Notes: generated by a model from the sequence alone, not told the origin. A stretch of 36,111 bases of DNA from Legionella qingyii (GCF_003184185.1 NZ_QHJG01000042.1:1-36111), one strand, 5' to 3'; positions 1 to 8,404 are shown, counted from the stretch's first letter. Program-made: numbers and translations.

Positions 1-61
1 TCTAAACTCCCTCATTAAAAACATTTTTTGCCTCGACCTTGAGATTTTTCGTAAGTCCTGT
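1..61. repeat. Partial MITE-like element at left window edge
   Basis: Bases 1-28 are identical to the last 28 bases of the window (36084-36111). Bases 45-61 are the exact reverse complement of 36019-36035 (ACAGGACTTACGAAAAA), and 14-29 are the exact reverse complement of 36052-36067. The fragment therefore looks like the right half of a short palindromic element whose left half closes the window. No transposase is present, so this is a non-autonomous element or the end of an insertion sequence. I cannot assign an IS family. Confidence 0.7.
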
Positions 62-208
62 CCAAGTTAAGACATTATTTCATAATCGTCAATTTATATA
101 ACAAAATCGTAAAGATACACTTTAGGGATATTAAGGAGCATTCTGGATATTCCACGAATAAATACTATTATCTTAATAAGCTGCCGAACTTTTCAGAAGG
201 ATTCTTTA

Positions 209-2251
209 ATGGACTTTCCGGGTGTTACGAGCTCTGAAATAGAAAATAAGCTTATAACCGAATCATATAAAAAATTTTACGTTCTAGTTATTGCGGATTT
301 TTTTGCAACCATCATTTTTGCTTTAATCATTTGGGTGCAAGTGAATAATAAACTTCTGGTAGTGATTTGGGTACTAACGATGGTTGTTTTCAATCAATTA
401 TTAAGAGGGCTATTTTTATTTCGTTATCATCGGGAAACAAAAGAAGGGGGGGTATTGCATCCCTCTTTTTGGAAAAAATATTTTGTAATTAATAATCTTC
501 TTTCGGGTATTTTATGGGCTTTAGGAGGATTGTTGTTCCTCTGTATAGATGATCCTCTTCATCGCATGGGCATTTTCGTCTATTTGATCGGATTGCTTGG
601 AGCACCGGCGGCTAAATTGCTAACCATTTATAATGCTTATATTGCGTTCATGGCACCAATATGGCTGCTCCTGATTTTTTTATCAGTTTCCATTACCCCT
701 TCATTATCTGTAATCTTATTTATGGCGATTTTGCTTTATGCTCTTATCGTGATTTATAGCACTGCAGAAGTAAATCAATTTTTAATGAGATCAATCTATC
801 TGGAAATATACAGCTCAAATCTTTTATCCGATTTAAGACATAGTGAAGAGAGCTTTCGCAATACCATTGAAAATGCACCTATTGGTATGGCCATTGTTTC
901 ACCTGAAGGTAAATGCATCCATGCTAATCGTACACTGCAAGAGATTTTGGGTTACAGTGGTGAGGAATTACATGGTAAAAATATGATGGATATTACTTAT
1001 GTTGATGATGTGTCTATGACTCAAGATGCCATGAGTAAACTTCTGCAAGGCGAATTGCGTATTTCGCATATGGAAAAACGTTATATTCGAAAAGATGGCA
1101 GTATTATTTGGGTGATGGTCAGTGCAACGTTAATTCGTGATGAGCATGGGGAGCCGATTAATTTTATTGTGCAAATGAAAGACGTCAGTGATCGAATTCA
1201 AAATGAAGAAAAAATGAGAGAGCTGAACGAGAAAACGATGGGAACTTTAAATGAATTGAAGTTATTGGAGCATGATGAGAGCTTATTAAATAAATTAAAT
1301 CGTTCATTGCAAATTTGTATTACGACAGAAGAGGCTTATCCACGAATTAATTTAATTGCACAAGATTTATTCCCTGATTTAAGCGGCGGCTTGTCGGTTT
1401 ACAATAAGGGAGTGAATCAAATGGAAACTGTAGTTCAATGGGGAAAAGAACAATTAATGCCAAAGACTTTCCTTCCCATCGATTGTTTTTCAATTCGTGA
1501 AGCGACTACCAACGTGGTTGATGATCCGAATAAATCAGTTCCTTGTTCCCATTATAAGACTCCTCCTCAAGGAGGGTATATGGCATTACCGCTCATGGTT
1601 CAAAATGAATTAATTGGTGCTATCCATCTACTTGCACCAAAAGGTAAAAAATTAACACAACACCAACAAGACATGGCCAATTCATTTGGTAATATTGTGA
1701 AGCTTGCCATTGCTAATATTAATTTGCGCATATCATTGAGTGAATTATCATTACATGATCCATTAACTAATTTATATAATCGACGTTATTTAAATGATAT
1801 TTTATCGCGGGAATTAATTCGCATTGCTCGAGATAAAAATACATTATGTGTTGCGATGCTAGATATCGATAACTTCAAGAAATTTAATGATATTTACAGC
1901 CATTTAGCGGGAGATGAGTTACTTAAGACAATCGGGAAATTATTGAAGGATAATTTCCGGGAAAGTGATATTTCTTTTCGCTTCGGTGGCGAAGAGTTTG
2001 TTGTTGTATTGTTGAATGCAACTTTGAACAATGCTATGAGTAAAATGGATGCACTTCGCGAAAAGATAAAAACGATATCCATATATTTTAAAGGTAATCC
2101 CCTGGATAACATTACTATTTCAATTGGCGTAGCAGAAGCACCAAAACATGGCGCTACTATTGACGAGATAATCAAGGCTGCTGACCATGCTCTTTACGCG
2201 GCGAAACAGGCCGGTAAAGATAAAGTAAAAGCCTACAGCCAAAATTCATAG
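209..2251 (+). CDS. Membrane-bound PAS-GAF-GGDEF diguanylate cyclase
   Basis: Likely makes cyclic di-GMP from two GTP at the inner membrane. Residues about 24-190 hold roughly six hydrophobic segments. A PAS/PAC sensor follows (about 211-335, starting HSEESFRNTIENAP), then a GAF-like region (about 350-515) and a C-terminal GGDEF domain that begins DPLTNLYNRRYL. The active-site signature is GGEEF at 593-597, so catalysis should be intact. The product-inhibition I-site RxxD is also present (R584-E-S-D587, five residues before GGEEF), so feedback inhibition is expected. No EAL domain follows. The start has an AGAAGG ribosome site at 195-200. The signals sensed by the PAS, GAF and membrane parts are unknown. 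Domain order and motifs are seen; activity is inferred from the family. Confidence 0.93.
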   Translation: MDFPGVTSSEIENKLITESYKKFYVLVIADFFATIIFALIIWVQVNNKLLVVIWVLTMVVFNQLLRGLFLFRYHRETKEGGVLHPSFWKKYFVINNLLSGILWALGGLLFLCIDDPLHRMGIFVYLIGLLGAPAAKLLTIYNAYIAFMAPIWLLLIFLSVSITPSLSVILFMAILLYALIVIYSTAEVNQFLMRSIYLEIYSSNLLSDLRHSEESFRNTIENAPIGMAIVSPEGKCIHANRTLQEILGYSGEELHGKNMMDITYVDDVSMTQDAMSKLLQGELRISHMEKRYIRKDGSIIWVMVSATLIRDEHGEPINFIVQMKDVSDRIQNEEKMRELNEKTMGTLNELKLLEHDESLLNKLNRSLQICITTEEAYPRINLIAQDLFPDLSGGLSVYNKGVNQMETVVQWGKEQLMPKTFLPIDCFSIREATTNVVDDPNKSVPCSHYKTPPQGGYMALPLMVQNELIGAIHLLAPKGKKLTQHQQDMANSFGNIVKLAIANINLRISLSELSLHDPLTNLYNRRYLNDILSRELIRIARDKNTLCVAMLDIDNFKKFNDIYSHLAGDELLKTIGKLLKDNFRESDISFRFGGEEFVVVLLNATLNNAMSKMDALREKIKTISIYFKGNPLDNITISIGVAEAPKHGATIDEIIKAADHALYAAKQAGKDKVKAYSQNS

Positions 2252-2253
2252 TG

Positions 2254-2288
2254 ATTCATATTTTGAAGCTGCACTCCAAAATATGAAT
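2254..2288. terminator. Hairpin between convergent genes
   Basis: A perfect 12-bp inverted repeat (ATTCATATTTTG / CAAAATATGAAT) with an 11-nt loop lies between the convergent genes ending at 2251 and 2300. There is no clear U-tract on either side. A bidirectional terminator is the likely role. Confidence 0.55.
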
Positions 2289-2299
2289 GTAGAACAGCT

Positions 2300-4024
2300 C
2301 TAATAATTTTCTGGCCTGGATGCTGAATGCGCTGAGTTCTTAAGCTCCTCCTCAAAAGCGCTCTTCAGCATTTGCCCTATTTCAGGACTTGGGTTGGCGG
2401 TGATTGCGCCTTTAGATAGCTGCTCCCCAATAAAGCAGGCTAATTCGTCAATTGTTATTCGAAGTTTAGCCGGCTGATTCATTAATAGGCTTTCTAACTG
2501 AATTATTAACTCTTCAAGTGCCTGACTAAAACAATGTTTTGCTTCTGAAATTCTAGCAGTAACAGTTGGTATAGGACTTTGAGGTCGATGACTATAGAAT
2601 TGATATGAGCTAATCAATCTTAGGTGTTGAGTGCGTATATCTTTCAATTTTTCACTGGCTCTGTGATGCTGAGGATCTATTTTAAATACCTTTTGATATA
2701 GATCATGGGCTAACACAATCGCATTTTGTTTTTGAACGTAACGCGCTTTGTATTTATTGAAGAAATCTGCTACCAGAGAGAGTAAATTTGCTATAAATCT
2801 TGGATTCTCTGAGTGGGTGGTTATTTTTTCCAGTCCCTGCTGAAGAGCTCTGCTATGGGGAACTTCATTTTCTAATGATTGCACTTGAGAAGGGGAGCTA
2901 AAAATAGTTGGTAGTGCCGTTTGCCAAAAACTCTGACCACTAAACGAAGAGCTATATGCCATTTCCTGATCCGAGGACAATGGATTCGTTGATGATGAGG
3001 GTAATGTACTTCCCTCAGTGGTTTCGGAGCTTAAACTTTGAAGCTCTGCCAACATATCGACAGGACAGGCACGTTCATCGATCTGATCTAATGTGATGGA
3101 GTCAACCGAGAGGTCTTCTAAGCTGCCCAATGTAAAATTTGTATCATCCATAACCTCTGGATCATTATTTTCCACTTCATAATCATCTTCCTCTCCATCT
3201 TTTTGAGGTATTAGATGAAGTAAACTCTGGAGATCGTCCAGGATGGGATTGTCTCGTTCATCTTCAGGAACTAAATCATAGAGTGTTTTACATTCAAGAG
3301 TAAGTTCACTAATATCTTGATGATTAAAAAGCGCCACTCTTGCAACATAGCTTAGTAGTTCTAGTTTCCGTAAGGGCGATTTCATTGTTTTTTCCAAGAG
3401 ATTATGTTCAATAATATACTCGGACATTACTCGAATATGAGTTCCATCTTGTGTTCTTTTATAGAGGCGCTCAAGTAAATTTAAATATCCCAGGCTGCTT
3501 GATAGCTTAGTAGCTCCTTCTGTTTTTACCTGAAAATGTATGGCTCTCTTCATCCACTCAATGGATTGTGTAAGTACTTGAAGATTTACTTCAGCATCAT
3601 CTTCTTCTAATTGATCTACCAACTCGTCACTTACCTCTTCACAAATTTTTGCAAGTAATGAGTGTACTTTTGAAATTACTTTTTCTTTGTTACTAAAGGC
3701 GTGCTTGGATGTTTTAAGATGCTCTTTATGAGTAAGTTTCATTTCATGCAACAAGCCGGGAATATCCTGCCAATGGCTTATAACGACAGCAAAATTTGCA
3801 TTTTGGGCTTCACGCTGAATAATGAACAGTTTGGTTGTTAAAATTTCGGAGAGTACATAAACCAATGCATCATAAAAATCAATGTGCCGTGTTGTTTGAG
3901 TAGCAGCATGCATATGCAATGTTTTTAATGCTTCTGAGTAATGAGTGAGGGCATCCTCATATCTTTGCTCGTTGTAAGCCCTATCACCTTCTTCTTGTCT
4001 GTACGTATTAAAGTAAAATCCCAT
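2300..4024 (-). CDS. TPR-like protein with acidic C-terminus, candidate Dot/Icm effector
   Basis: I do not recognise a named family. The first 40 residues look like one tetratricopeptide repeat (EEGDRAYNEQRYEDALTHY), and the rest is largely helical with an acidic, serine-rich middle (about 275-365). There is no signal peptide or membrane segment, so the protein is cytosolic or exported by a Sec-independent route. The last 25 residues include AFEEELKN followed by a small polar tail, which fits the E-block plus small/polar tail seen in many Dot/Icm substrates. The ribosome site is weak (GGATAT). It is transcribed alone and converges on the GGDEF gene. It could equally be a host-directed scaffold or an intracellular adaptor; no catalytic motif is visible. 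Confidence 0.75.
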   Translation of the reverse strand: MGFYFNTYRQEEGDRAYNEQRYEDALTHYSEALKTLHMHAATQTTRHIDFYDALVYVLSEILTTKLFIIQREAQNANFAVVISHWQDIPGLLHEMKLTHKEHLKTSKHAFSNKEKVISKVHSLLAKICEEVSDELVDQLEEDDAEVNLQVLTQSIEWMKRAIHFQVKTEGATKLSSSLGYLNLLERLYKRTQDGTHIRVMSEYIIEHNLLEKTMKSPLRKLELLSYVARVALFNHQDISELTLECKTLYDLVPEDERDNPILDDLQSLLHLIPQKDGEEDDYEVENNDPEVMDDTNFTLGSLEDLSVDSITLDQIDERACPVDMLAELQSLSSETTEGSTLPSSSTNPLSSDQEMAYSSSFSGQSFWQTALPTIFSSPSQVQSLENEVPHSRALQQGLEKITTHSENPRFIANLLSLVADFFNKYKARYVQKQNAIVLAHDLYQKVFKIDPQHHRASEKLKDIRTQHLRLISSYQFYSHRPQSPIPTVTARISEAKHCFSQALEELIIQLESLLMNQPAKLRITIDELACFIGEQLSKGAITANPSPEIGQMLKSAFEEELKNSAHSASRPENY

Positions 4025-4223
4025 GATGGATATCCGAAAAAATAGCTATTGTATCCAAGTAAATTTTTTATTCAATAAGCAAATATATAATTTCAATTGT
4101 TCATAATTGGAGAGAAGATTTTATTGGTCATCGAGAAATGATTTTTACTAGTAGTTATAATTATTTAAGCGTATTCTCATTATGAAGGGCAAAAATCATT
4201 ATATTTATGGTCAAGGAATCGTG

Positions 4224-5051
4224 ATGTTTTTTACCAATAATCTTAATAAAGAAAATGAATTAAATGCACAAGGACGAGTTTACTATCGCTCGGATAAGCG
4301 ACCACCAGAATTCATTTTTAAAGAAGGATTTTCTCCGAGAATTAAAGAGTTTGAAGCAGATTGGTGGAGAGAAGCAATTCAATATAGAGGATATGATAAT
4401 GATCGAGGAATTAATAACCGGGCTGTGGATGCGGATCCCGCGGTCTGCGTCTGTATGAGTACCAAATTTGAGAGTGCTGCTATTTTTCCCCTCAATAATG
4501 ATGATACTTATATTTATGCAATTGCGCTTCCAGATCTTACGCAAATTGAATATGTCGGCTCAAAGGGAGAAGTCAGTTTATCAAAGAATCCAAATACTCC
4601 AGCTGACAATAAGGAAATTGTTGTTGATTTAAATGGACTTCAAACGGTTCAGGCAAGAAATATCAATGAGTTTTTTAATTTTTCAATGCCTGTTAGTGCA
4701 GGTTGGCCACTTTATGCTTATGAAGCATTGGCATATCGTGTATTGCCTCGTTCCGTTATTTGTGCCATTAAATGCACTAGAAAAGAGGTAGAAGAAGAAT
4801 TTAACAATTCAGATTTAAATTTAACAAAGTATTTGGATAAAAAAATTATCCTTACAGGCCCGGTAATTAAAAATTTAAATTTTTGTGAGGCACAATTAAT
4901 GCGAATTGGTTCAGCAAATCAAGTATCGCTTAAGTTAATGGACTATGGTCCACAAAAAATTCAGGCAATTCAACACATAACTGAATTGAAACAAAAAAAT
5001 GAGTTGCAAACCCCCAATATTTATTATGGGTTAGGAGGAAAAACTTTTTAG
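4224..5051 (+). CDS. Putative ADP-ribosyltransferase, pertussis-toxin S1-like
   Basis: The N-terminal half has the layout of R-S-E class ADP-ribosyltransferases (cholera/pertussis type). In numbering from an upstream ATG at 4182, RVYYRSDKRPPEFIFKEGF (32-50) matches the first strand and following helix of pertussis toxin S1, with catalytic-type Arg36. CMSTKF places the Ser-Thr motif at 93-94, followed by a strand YIYAIALPD (110-118). YAYEALAYRVLP (178-189) places the candidate catalytic Glu at 181. The position two before that Glu is Ala, not the Glu of arginine-specific enzymes or the Gln of pertussis toxin, so target preference is unclear. The start at 4224 is chosen for its AAGGA ribosome site at 4213-4217; the ATG at 4182 has none. 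There is no signal peptide. A Dot/Icm-delivered toxin is the likely role; assignment is by motif reading only. Confidence 0.75.
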   Translation: MFFTNNLNKENELNAQGRVYYRSDKRPPEFIFKEGFSPRIKEFEADWWREAIQYRGYDNDRGINNRAVDADPAVCVCMSTKFESAAIFPLNNDDTYIYAIALPDLTQIEYVGSKGEVSLSKNPNTPADNKEIVVDLNGLQTVQARNINEFFNFSMPVSAGWPLYAYEALAYRVLPRSVICAIKCTRKEVEEEFNNSDLNLTKYLDKKIILTGPVIKNLNFCEAQLMRIGSANQVSLKLMDYGPQKIQAIQHITELKQKNELQTPNIYYGLGGKTF

Positions 5052-5279
5052 CATATCCCAAGTAATTAGGGAGCACTTACTTCAATGAACTCAGTTATTT
5101 ATGAAGTATGATGAACTTCATCTTATTCAGAAAAAGTCCATGCATGTATCGATTCATTATCTTAACAAAAGCAGTAAATCAGTGCGAAGAAAGAGGCTAT
5201 CATCCGTTCAAATCATTTTTTAGTTATTGTCTATTACCCAAATTATAGTTGATTAAAAATGGATCAATATGGCTAATAG
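5052..5279. other. Intergenic, no gene supported
   Basis: Mostly AT-rich sequence. A 40-codon frame at 5101-5223 starts with ATG but has no ribosome site and no recognisable product, so it is not called. Only the promoter of the next gene, described separately, is recognisable here. Confidence 0.5.
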
Positions 5280-5325
5280 TTGACTAATTGCGCTGATCAT
5301 ATTAAAATATATCCACTTTGATTAA
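5280..5325 (+). promoter_or_regulatory. Promoter and 13-bp start-site element of the first paralogue
   Basis: TTGACT (5280-5285), a 17-nt spacer and TAAAAT (5303-5308) form a sigma-70-type promoter. Four bases later comes CCACTTTGATTAA (5313-5325), 29 nt before the ATG. The paralogue at 7737-8327 has the same -35 hexamer, the same 4-nt gap and the same 13-mer 30 nt before its ATG. Confidence 0.65.
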
Positions 5326-5354
5326 GAAAAAGTCATTTCTCGGAGAGATTTACT

Positions 5355-5954
5355 ATGCAGGCCAAGTTATTATCGTTTTTTAAAAAACAAAGCATTCCAA
5401 AAACTAGCCAAGAAGCCTTTGATATTTTGGCCAGTTTTGATGATTTATCCAATATTGAAAAAATTGTATTTCATTTTAAGCAGTTGGTTAACACTGAAAA
5501 AAGTGTTCTAAATTCTCACGCTCTTTCTAATGGAAGGATAAGTGATAATAAAGAATTCATCAATGGGCTAGACGAGCGTTTGAAAAGACTAAAAGATGCG
5601 GTAAATGAAGGTAAACCTTATCAATCTTTTTACGGTGATGTTTGTAGATTAAAAGAGGATCTACAGGTAATTCTAGGATATTATCAATCTCAGATTAAAA
5701 GAAATCAGCCAATTGTGAGAGAGTATCTAAGAAATACTCAATATAGAGACAGCGACCTTGCGATTTTAGCATCTTCAATTGCAGCTGAAGATACCTCCTT
5801 ACTTGATGAACAAGACTCAAAAGTCTTAACCAAGTACTCCATTAATTTTTGTGCACCTTCTATCATGAAGGAAGATATAGAAAAAATTGGTCAAATCGTG
5901 CAAAAATCATTTTTGGCTGATCATCGCCATGAACCAGAGTTTTCTTATATGTAG
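5355..5954 (+). CDS. Small helical protein, paralogue of the gene at 7737-8327
   Basis: The family is not recognised. The product is 199 residues, polar, with no signal peptide or membrane segment, and looks mainly helical. It is clearly homologous along its whole length to the product of 7737-8327: shared blocks include IPKTSQ-AF near the N-terminus, NTEKSVL / NIEKSVL, ISDN-(K/Q)-(E/K)F, GKPY-S, DVC-LKE and GYYQ-QI----PI--YLR. The ATG at 5355 follows GGAGAGA with good spacing. The two paralogues are in opposite orientation and share a promoter layout, so they are probably co-regulated products of one duplication. The function could be regulatory or effector; nothing in the sequence decides it. 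Confidence 0.8.
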   Translation: MQAKLLSFFKKQSIPKTSQEAFDILASFDDLSNIEKIVFHFKQLVNTEKSVLNSHALSNGRISDNKEFINGLDERLKRLKDAVNEGKPYQSFYGDVCRLKEDLQVILGYYQSQIKRNQPIVREYLRNTQYRDSDLAILASSIAAEDTSLLDEQDSKVLTKYSINFCAPSIMKEDIEKIGQIVQKSFLADHRHEPEFSYM

Positions 5955-5971
5955 TAGGGGGCTTTTCTTAC

Positions 5972-5994
5972 ATGTCGCGGGTTGTCCGCGACAT
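5972..5994. terminator. GC-rich hairpin between convergent genes
   Basis: ATGTCGCGG, loop GTTGT, CCGCGACAT: a perfect 9-bp stem between genes ending at 5954 and 6036. There is no U-tract on either side. Likely a shared terminator. Confidence 0.6.
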
Positions 5995-6035
5995 TCAGAA
6001 ATGCCCAATTTTAAATCAATTTAAATAAAAAATCT

Positions 6036-6674
6036 CTATTTATAACTGCCTATATCAAAACGATAGATTACTCCAAGATTACCCATTTGTGCCTGCAGGG
6101 TTTTGCCCCAGTTACCCTTATTGGTTGTTGCTGTATAGCGATAGGCCGCATTGATTGCAAAATGTTTCTTAAAATTATAAGTCAACCCAGCAGTTCCTTG
6201 ATAAGCAAAAGAGTCCAGGTCTGTGTTAAAATGAGGCTTTTTGAAACGGCTTGTACTGTTTAAAGTGGCATGCATAAAGGAGTAACCAATACCCACTCCA
6301 AGAAAGGGGGAAATTTTACCCAGCATTTCAGGAAAATCATAATAAAGATTTGCCATAAGAATATTTGCTTTAGTACCACCATCGATATCCAATGCTTTTT
6401 TATGATTCACACTATATTGATTCGTATCAACATATAAGTAAGTATATTGAAATTCATACCGAACAGGATCACTTTGGTATCCAATGCCGCCACCAGCATT
6501 ATAGCCCCAGCGATAATGCACATCAGAGAGCAAGTAACCATAATAAAGCCTTTCAACATTTGAGGGGGCGTAAGTGTAACCTCCAAAACCGGTGGCATAC
6601 CAGCCATTAACTGCAGTCGAGGCAGACACGGATCCAGCAGCTAATAAAGCGGTGGTAAATAGTGCAAGTTTCAT
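6036..6674 (-). CDS. Outer-membrane beta-barrel protein
   Basis: The product is 212 residues with a Sec signal peptide (MKLALFTTALLAAGSVSA, cleavage near 19) and alternating aromatic/glycine strands typical of small outer-membrane barrels: GGYTYAP, GYNAGGGIGYQSD, VRYEFQYTYLYV, SPFLGVGIGYSFMHA, AYQGTAGLTYNFKKHFAINAAYRYT. It ends with a YRF-type strand. An eight-stranded opacity/OmpA-like barrel fits the size. An AAAGGAG ribosome site precedes the ATG closely. It is a single gene convergent with 5355-5954. The role (adhesion, structure or permeability) cannot be read from sequence. Confidence 0.85.
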   Translation of the reverse strand: MKLALFTTALLAAGSVSASTAVNGWYATGFGGYTYAPSNVERLYYGYLLSDVHYRWGYNAGGGIGYQSDPVRYEFQYTYLYVDTNQYSVNHKKALDIDGGTKANILMANLYYDFPEMLGKISPFLGVGIGYSFMHATLNSTSRFKKPHFNTDLDSFAYQGTAGLTYNFKKHFAINAAYRYTATTNKGNWGKTLQAQMGNLGVIYRFDIGSYK

Positions 6675-6858
6675 GACACTCCTTTGTTAATTTTTTGTAG
6701 ATTATGTTATCGAGTTACATTAAATTTGCAATCCTTTTATGCCTAAAACGTTCGAATTTTTGGTTCTGCAAGCTATTGCTATTTTTACCTTGAATTTATT
6801 CATTTGACGGTGCCTATTTGTTTGTTATGATTCATGTTATTAACGCCCTATTATCTTA

Positions 6859-7524
6859 ATGAAATATATGATTAAATTTTCAACCCAACTAGATAAAGAG
6901 TTCTTCTCAAGTCCGCCAGATCCAGCAAATATTTTTTATGCAGGAAAAACAGCTGTTAATTGTGAAGCTAATTCTTTTTCTATAAAGTCTTTATCTACTT
7001 TAAAACAACTGCTGGCACAAGAAGAAGAAACCATTTTTCGCTTTTTAGTAGATATGGAAGGTAAGTTGTGGTTCGCTTTTGAAACTCGCCCTCATAATAT
7101 AGCACCGAAACATTTTCAAATGACCGGTGAGCCTCTTGAGACTGCATGCTGTTTGACCGCTGGAAATATAAAATTTACAGATAAAACAGGAACTGTTTTA
7201 AAAAATATCAGTCACCGCAGTGGCGACTTTTACCCTTCATTCCTTTCGCTACGCTGGGTAATGGCAATACTTATTCTCAACGAAGAGTTCCTGCCCTTTA
7301 AGTTGCCTAAGATTATTGTTATAAAAGAGATCAAGAATAAGAAAATTTATAAACATATATGGCGTCTAAAAAGGCTCAAAAAATGGGTGGATAGTTTTCG
7401 TCACAATGAAACACTTATAAATCAATTACGCCAGGCGGACCTAAGCAGCAAAACAGTTCATTATGAAGTAACAAGACACTTCGTTGAAACCAAATTTAAC
7501 TGCATGAATACCGTAACGACGTGA
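6859..7524 (+). CDS. Hypothetical protein with SGD-F-YPS motif
   Basis: A 221-residue cytosolic protein with no family I can name firmly. Residues about 60-135 form its most structured block: FRFLVDMEGKLWFAFE, a GEP turn, TAGNIKFTD, then ISHRSGDFYPSFLSL and a hydrophobic segment. A short strand followed by an SGx(F/Y)-P-S motif also appears in some uncharacterised effector-like proteins, but that comparison is from memory. The C-terminal third is strongly basic (KEIKNKKIYKH, RLKRLKKW). There is no signal peptide and no clear ribosome site; an in-frame ATG at 6868 is the alternative start. It is flanked by the inverted paralogue pair. Confidence 0.65.
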   Translation: MKYMIKFSTQLDKEFFSSPPDPANIFYAGKTAVNCEANSFSIKSLSTLKQLLAQEEETIFRFLVDMEGKLWFAFETRPHNIAPKHFQMTGEPLETACCLTAGNIKFTDKTGTVLKNISHRSGDFYPSFLSLRWVMAILILNEEFLPFKLPKIIVIKEIKNKKIYKHIWRLKRLKKWVDSFRHNETLINQLRQADLSSKTVHYEVTRHFVETKFNCMNTVTT

Positions 7525-7668
7525 ATTATCAAATATAGAAAAAGCTGATAAAATATAGAAGGAAATTAAAGATATTGATTCTGCAAAACTATAGTGCGTG
7601 TTGATAATTATCGTGATCGCTATAGGTGTAACTTTAGTTTAATGTGAGCTAATTTTGAAACCAAAATC

Positions 7669-7704
7669 CTCATGACAAAGAAAATCGAATTACTTTGTCA
7701 TGAG
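7669..7704. terminator. Long hairpin between convergent genes
   Basis: CTCATGACAAAG and CTTTGTCATGAG form a perfect 12-bp stem with a 12-nt loop between genes ending at 7524 and 7737. There is no long U-tract. Likely a bidirectional terminator. Confidence 0.6.
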
Positions 7705-7736
7705 CAATTTATCCATCAATCAAATCAGATTACCAA

Positions 7737-8327
7737 TTACAAAGATCTGATACATGAATTTTCTGATTCATCTTGATGATCAACAGAAAGAGACTGTTGA
7801 ACAATTTCTCGAATAGTTGTCATATCCTGCTCCATAACATCTTGAGCGGTGACATTAATGATGTGTTTTTTTATTATTTTTGATTCCTTGGGGTGAAACG
7901 CATATTGCTTTTCTGTATAAGCAATTTTATGTAATAACGTTGCAACCTCACTATCTTCACTTCGAATTTTTCTTAGATAATCCTTTGCAATTGGCTGGCA
8001 GAGTTCAATCTGAGTTTGGTAATATCCAAAAATTACTTCAAGCCCTTCTTTTAATTTACAAACGTCGTTAAATAAAGATCGATACGGTTTTCCATGCTCA
8101 AGAGCATTTCGCAGCTTATTAAAACCAGCTTCTAATTCCTTAAGGAACTTTTGATTATCAGATATTGCCGAATTCGGATGAGTCAAAACACTTTTTTCAA
8201 TATTAATCAGATGAATAAAATTAGAGAGAATTGTTCCAACAGTACTCAGAGTATCAGAGTTTAATAATGCAAAAGCATTTTGGCTGGTTTTCGGAATAGG
8301 TTTTTTGTTAAAAAATTTGGCTCTCAT
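7737..8327 (-). CDS. Small helical protein, paralogue of the gene at 5355-5954
   Basis: The product is 196 residues, soluble and mostly helical, with no recognised domain. It aligns end to end with the product of 5355-5954, sharing PIPKTSQ-AF, IEKSVL, ISDN, GKPY-S, DVCKLKE-L-VI-GYYQ-QI and an (I/V)-(R/Q)-x-(I/V)-VQ(Q/K)S segment near the end. It is a few residues shorter at the N-terminus (FFNKKPIPKTSQ against LSFFKKQSIPKTSQ) and has a different tail (CIRSL). The ATG is preceded by a weak GAGAT ribosome site. The shared promoter layout suggests both copies are expressed under the same conditions. It has diverged enough from its partner to suggest an old duplication. Confidence 0.8.
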   Translation of the reverse strand: MRAKFFNKKPIPKTSQNAFALLNSDTLSTVGTILSNFIHLINIEKSVLTHPNSAISDNQKFLKELEAGFNKLRNALEHGKPYRSLFNDVCKLKEGLEVIFGYYQTQIELCQPIAKDYLRKIRSEDSEVATLLHKIAYTEKQYAFHPKESKIIKKHIINVTAQDVMEQDMTTIREIVQQSLSVDHQDESENSCIRSL

Positions 8328-8357
8328 AATATTATCTCAGGTACAAATGTCGCTAAT

Positions 8358-8404
8358 TTAATCAAAGTGGCCTAATAATATAATATTTTGTGATGTGTAG
8401 TCAA
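8358..8404 (-). promoter_or_regulatory. Promoter and 13-bp start-site element of the second paralogue
   Basis: On the minus strand: TTGACT (8404-8399), an 18-nt spacer, TATTAT (8380-8375), a 4-nt gap, then CCACTTTGATTAA (8370-8358), 30 nt before the ATG. The hexamer, the gap and the 13-mer are the same as upstream of the gene at 5355. Confidence 0.65.

Noticed and set aside
5101..5223. 40-codon frame after the ADP-ribosyltransferase gene
   Set aside because: ATG start but no ribosome site, no homology recognised, and basic composition; could be a relic, not supportable as a gene.
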